A stretch of 64,000 bases of DNA from Adiantum capillus-veneris (taxonomy: Eukaryota > Streptophyta > Polypodiopsida > Polypodiales > Pteridaceae). Each line of letters begins with the position of its first letter. Positions within the stretch are counted from its first letter, which is position 1. The notes under the pieces were generated by a model. That model did no database searches. It was not told the DNA's origin and worked only from the letters and a program-made list of their open reading frames with translations. The position numbers and the translations under genes are program-made. Positions 1-10,227 of this stretch are shown here, in pieces. The stretch is from NCBI GenBank assembly GCA_014529385.2, contig CM043959.1:57328753-57392752 (forward strand), given 5' to 3'.

Positions 1-669
1 ATGGTAGAGGAGATGAGCATGCATTGAAGCTTGGCTCTTGGTTGGATTTGCATCACAAAGCCAAGAGTTGTTGGTGTAGGCCTCTCTTCTCACAAGCTTG
101 GAGTAGATGATGAGCTTTCCATTAAAGCTTGAGAAGGAGAGAGAGAGTCTTCTTGCTTCCCACATGAGATTGTGTGAGTGTGTGTGTGTGATAATGCCTT
201 GCCAAAATCAGCCCCCTCTCTCTGTTGGTCGACCCCTCTTGGATTTTACTCATGCTGGCACCCCATTGGACCCTACAAAGCTTAGCCAATGATAATTGAG
301 AAGCATAAGTGATAGCCTTTTGACATGTGTCCCCCTTTCCCCTTTTGTGAGAGCTTTATGTATTTAATTAATGCAATTAAACTCTCATTGGACCCCATAG
401 TCTTCTGGCCAATAGGAATCAGGCAAGCCATTGGACTGTTGAATGCTCATTATACCCCTTGGGAGACAGTCCAATAGTCTTCTAATGAGATTGATTTCTG
501 TTGGTTCTTTTATCAAGTGTTTTAAAATGAATTAAACTAAATGTACTCTAGCCTAATTCTCATTGGTCTACCTCTATGGCCATCCAATAGGATTTGAGTG
601 CACTTTGGGGCAACTGGGCTAGGGAGCTGACATGTGTCCCCTATTCCCTTTGTGTAAAGGGATCCTCTG

Positions 670-730
<61 letters not shown>

Positions 731-1079
731 CTCTCTCATCCCCTACTTACAGGGCTCGCCCCCTCCTCTTTAGGAGTCTTCGAAGACTTTTTGCACACCA
801 CAAGGCATCCAATTTTCCTAAGGAATGACCATTGGACTTAACCTTTGAATTTTGGAACCTTAGCATTTTGGAAGTCTTAATGGGCTGAACCTTAGGTCTT
901 TGAAGCCCATTGCTTGCACATTGTGCTTCTTCAGATGGTCCCCCTTTGGATCCCTACTTTGACCAGTTTGCTAGCCTTATCAATAATCTAGCTTTTTCTC
1001 CCTTGGTACTTCCCCATATTAAATGATATGTTTAACATGAGAAAATCATTTTGGAGAATTAGATACTAGTTATTATGAA
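1..1079 (-). repeat. 3' LTR of element C, cut by the window edge
   Basis: The reverse complement matches the LTR at 40416-41840. On the minus strand it follows a purine tract (GAGAGAGGTA, 1081-1090) in the same place as in the sister copy. The LTR should start TG; here the matching bases read TTCATAATA, so the first bases have decayed. It contains a long TG tract at about 672-728 where the sister LTR has only a short CA tract at about 40797-40813. Confidence 0.75.
672..728. repeat. (TG)n microsatellite inside the LTR of C
   Basis: About 27 TG dinucleotides. The matching site in the sister LTR (near 40797-40813, opposite strand) has only about 8-9 units, so the tract expanded after the copies separated, or shrank in the sister. 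Confidence 0.95.
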
Positions 1080-1559
1080 TTACCTCTCTCTTGAAATCAT
1101 AGCCGTCCTCGACTATGGGGTAGAGAAGATAAAGCCTATTCATTAGTCCTTTTTCTAGCGGGTAGAGGATCCCTATCTTACCCTACGACATCGTTCTAGA
1201 ATGGATGACTAATCCATTTGGCACTTGAGAGCCTAAGCTGCCACAAGCATGTCTACGCATTAGTCCTATCAATCTTCCATAGTAGAGTGACAAGCTCTAC
1301 TTGGTGTTTGGAAGACGTCGTCTCCGCAAACTTGCTCCTACGCATGCATACTTCTTAACATTTGTGCACAATAAATCAAAATAGAGTCTTATAAGACAAA
1401 AACTTTGTTCATTTTCAACATTTATACATTTGCTTACTGCAGGGAAGCATTCGAAGCATTGACAAGGTTTAGGTTATCCTTTCAATGTATGCCTTGCATC
1501 CATCTAGCATCTTCAAACGGATAATTCTTAAACTTAATAAGATATCGTTGGATAGTCTT
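1080..1559 (-). pseudogene. pol: End of pol and 3' untranslated region of element C
   Basis: On the minus strand this continues the pol reading at the site where D inserted. It matches 39935-40415 of the sister copy: the final chromodomain-like residues, the stop, an untranslated stretch, then the polypurine tract next to the LTR. The target duplication GTCTT of element D occupies 1555-1559. Confidence 0.75.
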
Positions 1560-2503
1560 TGTTGACCACTGGGTCAACAACACAACATAACTCAAGTTTC
1601 GTACCAAAGTCTTATCTTTTGCGAGTTATGAAATGCTGCGGATTATGGCTATAAACATCATTTGTAATGAATAGTTATTCTAGTTTCAGAAGGCGGGGTG
1701 CAATGGCACTTCCAAATTGTAAATACAAAGCCATTTGACCCTTTCAACCCCATTTTTGGTTAAGCCTAAGGTAGCGTTAGTATATAAGGTACCTAGGTCA
1801 TTTTGTAAAAAAGACTTTTATCATAATCAAAACTTAGCGCTGCCGTCTACTGTGTGTGAGAGAGAAAGAGAGTGAGCGTGAGCTTCATCCTCTCGCTACG
1901 CCCAGCTCGCTCAACACATTGGAGATCCGACTGCACCATTGCTGTAGGCTCGAGGAGAGCTACGCGACAATGCCAAGCATTCCACGCGAGACGAAGCGCA
2001 CACGCCGACGCATCTACGACCTATTTGTGGCCGTAAGTGTATCAAACGATGTCTGTCTTTTGCGTGCTAGTAGTCTATAGAATCGTGGCGACATAAGCTA
2101 CGCATAGGTACTCATAAATTTCAGTTTCGGACACTTTCAAAATTCAGCTCTGTCATCCTACGCGTTTTCCGCAGATGGGTTTTGAGTGTAGAAGATTAGG
2201 GACATGTGTATCCTAGTGAGGGGATGGTGTTCCTTAAGTTTCGTACGAATCTGGCATGATTAGGTGAGTTACCTTCTGTATGTGTGTATGTGGCTAGGTG
2301 GTGTAGTTGAGGGCAGTGAGGTTCTTGATTGTGGTTTAGTTGGCCTTCCTGAGTTTTGTATGTGTAGGATGGTCTCAGCCTGACAAGCTAAAGAGATTTC
2401 CTCTGTGTGCCTATCGTGTCATCTGTGTCCTCGATTGACATTATGTTGATCTAGGTAGTGTTTGCATGCACTTCATGGGTGTGTGAGTCGCTCCCGTCCA
2501 ACA
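1560..2503 (+). repeat. 5' LTR of element D
   Basis: Starts TGTTGACC, ends CCAACA, and is followed directly by the primer site. From 1723 it matches the 3' LTR with few differences. A TATA-like TATATAAGG near 1779-1787 followed by a GA-rich stretch marks the likely promoter. The first 160 bases have no counterpart in the 3' LTR. Confidence 0.85.
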
Positions 2504-2505
2504 TT

Positions 2506-2523
2506 GGCGCCGCTGCCGGGGAC
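2506..2523 (+). other. Primer-binding site of element D
   Basis: TGGCGCCGCTGCCGGGGA lies two bases after the LTR. It is nearly the complement of a tRNA 3' end, of the TGGCGCCGTTGCCGGGGA type used by many plant Tat/Athila-like elements. Confidence 0.8.
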
Positions 2524-4846
2524 ACAAGGACCTAAGTAGGTTTCCTACTAACACTCGTGTGATGGTTGCTTGATTTAGTTTCAGCTAAAGAAAGCGTTTT
2601 TCTTAAGTGGATCCGGAAGAGGATATTCCGTGATCAAGTGGATAGCCAGGAAGCGTGTGTCTTGCCGAGGGTCTGCGACTAGATAGGTTTAGTTAGGATC
2701 TGTGGATTAGAGTAGTTGTTGGTGGTCGAGTGATTTGTGAGGTGATAAAAGCGTTTACTAGTTCGTGTGTGGCAGTGAAGCGTTTTTCTACTCATAGATG
2801 CAAAACCCCATATGATTTGTAGGAGTAGCTTTAGGTAAGTGATCTGATTCTGATCTAGAGCTATTCATCACTGAATTATTTGCTAAAGTGCTTGATTGCA
2901 TTTGAAATCATGGAAAAGTGTGCTTTTGAGGGTAAAAATGGATTAAACAAGCTTTTGTGGATATTTTTGCATGACTGACTGATGCTGTGCATATAAAAGA
3001 GCATTTGCAAGGGTTCTGTGAAGATAACCTGCAATTCTGTAAACATAGACATCCTACGCATAAGATGTCTCAAGGGGGTTCTGGAGACCAAATTTGAAAA
3101 TTCTGACTGTACCAGTGGGTTCAGAGGGTAGTTTTTACCCTAGTAACATATTGACTTGGGTGTTTTTCCCTATTTTTGTTGACCAAAAGCCAAAAGGCGG
3201 AGTCAGAAAACGTAAAATTTCAGCAAAGGCTTAATTGAGTGATTTTTGCATGTTTTTGCAATTGTGAAGCATACTTGCACTTGCTAAGAGCATAAGGAAG
3301 CATCAGGGACACTTCAATCTCAAAAAATCAACAGTAGACATCCTACGCGTAGGATGTCTACAGGGTGATCTGGTGGAAATTTTGAAATTCTGAGTTGACC
3401 AGTGTGTTCAGAAGGTAGGTTTTACCCTATTTTCACCTGGAAAGTGGAAATTTGACCATATCTTGACAGGATAAGGCCAGATAGACTGAAATTGCCAGAG
3501 ATCCTACCCAAATTGTACCAAAGCATTATTTTGAGACCAAAACCATAATATGGCTGCATAGGCATGTTCTAAATGTTGTATTGAGTGTCTGAAAGGGGTT
3601 TCACCTCATTTGGGTGAGAAAATTGGGTTCAAAGCGGGCTTTAGCACTTTTGACTAAAAAAAGGCAAGAACAGCTAAAATTTGGGACTTTTGAAATCCAA
3701 ACCAAAATCTAAGCATACCACTGGGTTACTGACATCAAGGGGAAGCTGTGGGACAAGTCTGGGGTGAAACAGGCCAAAAAGACATCCTACGCATAGGATA
3801 TCTTCTGTGTGATTTTGGACTCTAAACAAAATTCTGAGCATACCACAGTGATCAGCACCTTAAGGAGAGTCTGTGGTTCAAATTTGGGGCAATTCTGAGC
3901 AAAAAGACATCCTACACGTAGGATGTCTAAGGCATAAGTCTGAAACCAAAATTCTACTGTGACATACCATGCTGTCATATAGCCTTAGATAAGCCTCCTA
4001 GGCAAATTTGGTCCAATTTGGAGTTAATTTGACTTGGGAATTAATCAGAACACACATCAAGCTTCTGGAGCATATTCTTGATCATTTGACCAACCTATAG
4101 GTGTCAGAATCAGAAAGTAAAACTAGCTGTGAGTTAAGCACATCAAGGGGAAGCTACAGTCCAAGTTTGAGCTGAAACAGAGCAAAAAGACATCCTACGC
4201 GTAGGATGTTGCCAGCTTGATTTAGGACTCCAGACCAACTTATGAGCACATCACTGTGATCAGCACATCAAGGAGAAGTTCGGGTGAAAATTTCAAGTTA
4301 TTCTGAGCAAAAAGACATCCTACGCGTAGGATGTCTCAAGGCCATTTTTAGGTCCAAATGAAGTTCTGAGCATACCATTGTGTTGCTGGACTTAAGGGGA
4401 GTCTCTTGACCAAATTTTGTTAAATTCTGAGCATATAGACATCCTAAGCGTAGGATGTCTCTAGGCCAGTTTTAGGGTCCAATTGTACTTTTGACCATAC
4501 AGGAGTGTTCATAGTATCACAGAGTTCCCAAATCTTCTTTCAAAATTGAATTTGGACTCATTTTGACCAGTCTAAACTGCATTTCACTGTTTTGGCCATA
4601 ACTTTCACAAACGGTATCGGATTGAAAAAGTTTTTATATCAAAATGTAGCCTGAGAGCGGCTCTACATCGTTTGAGGCCTCAAAATTCATCCAGAAGTTA
4701 GGGGTGTCTAAAAGTGACAATTTGCGAGAATTGTGACGAAACGGTTGCGGTTTTGGACATAGTTTCGACTTTTCCCTAACCAAAGAACTTGAACACAGTG
4801 GACTAAGTCTACTTGAACTAAGAAAAATCTCTTAAGCCCAGAAATC
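2524..4846 (+). repeat. Leader of D with seven palindrome units
   Basis: There is no gene here. Seven copies of a 22-bp palindrome (central 20 bases ACATCCTACGCGTAGGATGT, some with one to three changes) lie at 3048-3069, 3337-3358, 3781-3802, 3906-3927, 4189-4210, 4314-4335 and 4438-4459. Start-to-start distances are 289, 444, 125, 283, 125 and 124 bp, so they belong to degenerate tandem units that also share phrases such as 'ttctgagcaaaaagacatcc'. The function is unknown; options are an RNA dimerisation or packaging signal, or a protein-binding site. Confidence 0.85.
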
Positions 4847-7800
4847 ATGTCTACCCTAGATTCAAACGCAGCTTACACAAGCTTGGAGATCCCGACGATA
4901 GAGGAATATCCTCCCACAATGGATCTTCCAAACTTGCAATTGATAAAGACCCATCTTGTTGAGAGAGTTTGGATGATTGGTCATGAGAGTGAAGGACTAT
5001 ATAGATACATTGACGACAATGAGGTCAATCTTTATAGGTGCTCAGATCCATACCTAGAAGAGATAACGGATTACAAGCTCTTAAATGTCTACACATACGG
5101 AGTCGACTGTCAATGGAGATCTATAGTTGTCGACAAGTATGGACGAGAATACAGAGTTGTAGAAAGCACAAATCCACAGACTGTACTAGAAAGAGGTGGA
5201 TATTTGGTCAATGAAGGACCACAAATGCCTCCACCAAACACGAGAATTCCTATAGGAATTCCAAGAAGTGAGACACCAGGATTCCCTTCAAGAGCGATAA
5301 CGAGAGAATAATTGGGAGAGTCTATGGTTAGACTTGTAGACAATCAACGAGTTAGACCATCCCAAGTCCAGAAATGGGTAAACAGAAAATACTCCGGAGA
5401 TAAAGATCCGAGAGATCACGTGGCGGCTTTTAGAAGAGTGATTAGAGCAGAGGAAGTTTTAGATTTTGTGACACAGTTTGCGGGATTTGGATTGACTCTA
5501 GAAGATGATGCAGCTACATGGTTCGATTCGGTGGAAAAATGGGATTTTGAGACCCTATATGAGCTGTTTGAGGAGTTTATTGAAGAATTCTCGCCAAAAG
5601 GCATTGCTCACAACACGGTCTCGCAAATCCATAGATTCAAAAGAGAATGAATCAGTATGTAGAGCATCATTACGGCTCAAGAGATATGTTAAGCTCTGTC
5701 TGAGAGCGGAATTACCTACACAAGCACGACTGGTGCTGATCTTTATCCAGGGAATGAGAGATGAGGGCCTTCAGAAGGATCTGCATATGATAAGGAGGAT
5801 GACGCTAAACGAGTTGATAAAAGAGGCTCTTTATCTAGTGGATAACTGTGAGGCATACAAAGAAAAGGACTTAAAGAGTCAAGGAGATGACACATCCTCT
5901 CAGCACAGTGTTTCATAGATAAGTGAGTCCATTGCCAAGCCAACGGCACCTATTGATCAAGAAAAGCTTATCGACGACTTGGTCAAGAGGTTGATTCCTC
6001 TTGTAAGGTCTGATTCGGGAGAGCCGAAGTGGTGTGAAATTGAGAGAAAATGGACGAACCATACGGGGGAAGAGTGCTATTATAGTATGGAAAATGCTAG
6101 GGAGAGGTATGTACAACCTGTTCCAGAAGCACCTACTCCACCTAGATACATTACGGGGAATGCGCCAAGACCAGTAGGAGTTTTAAGGCCACAGCTTGTC
6201 TTAGGACAATAACCTCTGCTGCTGCCAGGTGCTAGAATGCAGGTAGACATGAGATACATGCCAATGATGGAAGCATCAAATAAACCAACGCCAGTACCAG
6301 CTACAATGTGGTATAGCAACCAAAGTGAGTACTACCCTTCGGAGCAACAAAATGTGAGAGAAACACATGGAGTGGTGAGGCCGGTACAACCTCCACCTCC
6401 TGGGTTTCAGTCGAAAGAAAGAAGGTATGAAATGGACGAAAGGACATTGCGATTCATTGCAAATAGCGGCTTATCTAGGTCAAAGCTTGCTTATAGCCAA
6501 GAGGAAATGCTAAAAGAATCTCCTCAACCAGAGACAGATTGTCACAAAAGTCGTGACAACCACTTGGTCAAACAATGTCCTCATACGGAGATCACTGAAG
6601 TAAATGCCTATTGTCTTGAGTGTGGCATCACTCACTTGATCCCCGATTGCCCGAAAAAACCAAACCAAATCAGGAAAATTACAACAAATGTATCAGGGAT
6701 TGTTCAGCTACCTAGTAGCTCATAAAATGAAAATGTCGTACCAGTTCAAGTGGTTACGAGAGCACAAGCTCAAAAGAAAGCTGATGAGAATCTAGAGACA
6801 AAGAACACGGAAAGTGACATGAGTCCAAAGACAGATGATGGACCAAAGACAGACGCACCTAGTCAGAAAACCAAGAGCAAACGAAATAGTTGGAAAGCTA
6901 GAAAGACTAGGATGAAAGCACGCAGGGAACGAGAGCAAAAATCCCTAGCTGAGAAGCTTACCGAAGCTCAGGAGAAGATAAAACAACATGAGGAAAAGGA
7001 GGCACCTTCTCTTACACAGATGGTTAAACCTCTAGAAGAACCATCCACGGATGACAAACCGAGAAGTGCTAGTTCAGGAGGATTTGTGTTGGTAGAGAAG
7101 GTTAATGAGATATTAGATACCCTCTTGAAAGCCTATGATGTGAGGCTCAAAAACAACCAAACCCAAGAACACAGGTGGATGACATATCTCGATGCGGAAC
7201 TAGAAAAGCAAAGGTTTGAAATGTACCAGAAAATGATTCAAACAGTCCAAGCTTTACTAAAACCTGAGGATGTGATCCGTGTCATGCCTACACAAGTAAT
7301 CCCACCAAACGAGGAACTAAAAGAGCCAGATTCTAGTCATGAGCACAAACCAAACCTCAAAGACCCAGCATTAGAACGAAGGATAGTACTGAATACCACG
7401 GATAACTCTTCCGAGGGATTTCACCAAGCTATACCTGAGGATTCTAAAGAGATGGATGGTCTTGATGAATTGTGGAAACAAGTCAGAGAGGCCAATGAAG
7501 CCGATGACCTAAGAAGACAAGTAGACAAGACTGGTGATGAACAAGGAGTGTTTCTACCACCAATAGAGGAATTTGAGACTGGATCTCAAATGAATTTAGA
7601 CGTGCAATCATATTGGGGCGACAAAGGATCTGTACAATCTATGGATAGTCAACCCCATTCTCTAAGAACACTACCGTCCTACATGGGAGAGTACGAGACC
7701 AAGTCAGATGTGGTTGCAGTCCCATCACAGAGACTGTCTCCCAACAAGGCCATCGATTCAAAGGGGCTAGTAGATATTCTATCTACCCCAGTCACCTGTA

Positions 7801-8786
7801 CAATAATGTTAGCCGAGTTGCTCAGAATAAGACCAAACATGTGGGCTAATGTGGGTAAATGTCTAGAGAAATTTTGTGTAAAAACCCCAATGACTCAAAT
7901 CGAGGAAGGCATCAAAGAGCTTGAAATGCCTCAGCTAAATACTAGGCCAGTGCCATTAAACAAGGTAGGCGAGTATTACGAGGGAGAAGTGGGAAACACC
8001 ACCCTTCCTGTGGAATTCAATAATGTAAAAACCATGGCAATCCTTGACAGTGGAGTTGGTGTGGCCATTGCAACCAAAGAGGTTTGGAAAAAATGGGGAA
8101 AACCTGCCTTGATATCCACACGAATGACCCTGCAGCTTGTAGACGGACACAAGGAAAAGCCCCTAGGACTGCTAGAAAAAGTACTTGTTACTTCTTGTGG
8201 CAAACAGACAGTAAATTTCCACTACCAGCCAAAAAATCAAGGGAAAGTACAAGAAGTCAACCTTGTTGAGGATAGTAGCGTTAGTGATGAATCTTACGAC
8301 ATCCCCTATCATCAACTCAGTCCATCACTATCACCAACCCCTTTAGCAACAACCATGACAGGTCAAAAGAACAGGACAACAAGTCAAAGCCAAAAAGCTC
8401 GACAAATCTGGATACCAAAAAGCCAGATCGGCCAAAAACAGATATGGATCAAGAAGACAAAGATCTCTAATGACAAATCACAAGATCCAACACCAAAACA
8501 AAAACAAGGAAAGCGTACACGAACGGGTAAGAATATCACAAATTCTCAAGCTTTCACAACTCAGGTTTGGGCTCCAAAGAAGTTGATTCAAGCACAAAAA
8601 AGTCAGGAATTCATTTGGATTCCAAAACAACCACAGTATCAAATTTCAAAGCCTGAATCCCGTCACCAACCAAGCATACAAGGGCTGAAGCAAAGACCAC
8701 TGTTGACTCACACAACAAAAAGGTGGATCCCAAAGAAGTCTCTTGAAACACAAACGAAGCACGGGCAAGTATGGGTTCCTAAATGA
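4847..8786 (+). pseudogene. gag: gag-protease polyprotein of element D, disabled
   Basis: From ATG 4847 the frame runs about 1,313 codons, broken by stops at 5309 (TAA), 5916 (TAG), 6210 (TAA) and 6723 (TAA) and by one frameshift near 5640. A capsid-type segment (about 5340-5880, 'FGLTLEDDAATWFDSV') is followed by zinc-knuckle-like motifs (CHKSRDNHLVKQCPH, CLECGITHLIPDCPKK, about 6540-6660). A lysine/glutamate-rich linker comes next, then a retropepsin-like site 'AILDSGVGVAIATKEVW' at about 8037-8088. The tail (8400-8786) holds six W-x-P-K-like repeats (IWIPK, IWIKK, VWAPK, IWIPK, RWIPK, VWVPK). The capsid matches that of element F at the right end of the window. No RT or integrase follows. 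Confidence 0.8.
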
Positions 8787-9158
8787 GAGCCAACAACAAA
8801 ATAGCCAATAATCGCAAAGAAATGGGTCCCAAAGAAGAACAACAAAACTGCTGTCAGTGCATCGCCGCTTGAATTCTTACAATTCTTCCTACGATTCCAT
8901 TACAGTTAGAAGAGAGCAAGTCGCTTGAATCAAGCAACGATACATGAGCTTCAAAGACCATTACATTGCTTAGAATAGGAAGCCTCGCCAACAAATGCCA
9001 ATAAGAAAATTTCTTATACCCACATCTTGCACAACATAAATCTTTTCCATGCATTGACTGTGTATGCATAATAGGGCTACATTACAAGGCCTGCATAGGA
9101 ACAACTTTTAATTGCCCAAGCACAACACATACCCTTTGCGATACCCTGTCGTAAAGGA
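8787..9158 (+). other. 3' untranslated part of D
   Basis: One more W-x-P-K-like remnant lies just past the stop, near 8820-8840. After that I see no reading frame. No clear polypurine tract precedes the 3' LTR. Together with the missing first 160 bases of that LTR, this suggests a deletion across the internal/LTR border. Confidence 0.5.
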
Positions 9159-9954
9159 TGATACAAAGCCATTTGACCCTTTCAACCCCATTTTTGGTTA
9201 AACCTAAGGTAGCCTTAGTATATAAGGTACCTAGGTCATTTTGTAAAAAAGACTTTTATCATAATCAAAACTTAGCGCTGCCGTCTACTGTGTGAGAGAG
9301 AGAAAGAGAGTGAGCATGAGCTTCATCCTCTCACTACGCCCGGCTCGCTCAACACATTGGAGATCTGACTACACCATTGTTGTAGGCTCGAGGAGAGCTA
9401 CGCGACGACGCCAAGCATTCCACGCGAGACGAAGCGCACACGCCGACGCATCTACGAGCTATTTGTGGCCGTAAGTGTATCAAACGATGTCTGTTTTCTG
9501 CGTGCTAGTAGTCTATAGAATCGTGGCTACATAAGCTACGCATACATACTCATAAATTTCAGTTTCGGACACTTTCAAAATTCAGCTCTGTCATCCTACG
9601 CGTTTTCCGCAGATGGGTTTTGAGTGAGGGTTTTGAGTGTAGAAGATTAGGGACAGGTGTATCCTGGTGAGGGGATGGTGTTCCTTAATTTTCGTACGAA
9701 TCTGGCATGATTAGGTGAGTTACCTTCCGTATGTGTGTATGTGGCTAGGTGGTGTAGTTGAGGGCAGTGAGGTTCTTGATTGTGGTTTAGTTGGCCTTCC
9801 TGAGTGTTGTATGTGTAGGATGGTCTCAGCTTGACAAGCTAAAGAGATTTCCTCTGTGTGCCTATCGTGTCATATGTGTCCTCGATTGACATTATGTTGA
9901 TCTAGGTAGTGTTTGCATGCACTTCATGGGTGTGTGAGTCACTCCCGTCCAACA
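9159..9954 (+). repeat. 3' LTR of element D, truncated at its start
   Basis: Matches 1723-2503 closely. It lacks the first roughly 160 bases of the 5' LTR. Near 9615 it has a short tandem duplication (GGGTTTTGAGTG unit) that the 5' LTR lacks. It ends CCAACA next to target duplication GTCTT. Confidence 0.85.
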
Positions 9955-9972
9955 GTCTTACTGCCTCTTAAT

Positions 9973-10219
9973 CCTGGGGGGTTCACTATGTGTAAAACTA
10001 CCATATCACGTGCGTTCAAGACATGTTTGTAAAATCCCTTATCTGTGAATTTTTTAAGGAATAAAATGTACCCTTTTCTTTTAAGATGTGTAAGTGTTTT
10101 TCAAATTTGAAAAATAGTATCCCTTCTGTATATATATTTCTGTAAGTTTCAAGAACTTTAAATACCCTTCTGTTGAACTCACGTGATAGGTTACATTTTT
10201 CTTAGGTGACCTACCCGGG
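9973..10219. mobile_element. 247-bp MITE with 8-bp target duplication
   Basis: CTCTTAAT occurs at both 9965-9972 and 10220-10227, and removing the insert restores alignment with the sister pol copy. The ends are imperfect inverted repeats: CCTGGGGGGTTCACTA on the left; CCCGGGTAGGTCACCTA reading inward from the right. It is AT-rich and non-coding. An 8-bp duplication fits hAT-type elements. Confidence 0.7.
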
Positions 10220-10227
10220 CTCTTAAT

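Larger units (their letters stand above)
1560..9954 (+). mobile_element. Element D: gag/protease-only LTR retrotransposon
   Basis: A perfect 5-bp target duplication GTCTT flanks it at 1555-1559 and 9955-9959. The 5' end is TGTTGACC and the 3' end CCAACA, the usual TG...CA ends. It has a primer-binding site just after the 5' LTR, a 2.3-kb leader full of palindromes, and one gag-to-protease reading region (4847-8786). No reverse transcriptase, RNase H or integrase is visible, so it must have depended on enzymes from another element. It interrupts the chromodomain-coding end of element C. Confidence 0.88.

Noticed and set aside
3048-4459. Regularly repeated 22-bp palindromes that could suggest a CRISPR array
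   Set aside because: Spacers are long and similar to one another, spacing varies from 124 to 444 bp, the host is a eukaryote and the array lies in a retroelement leader.
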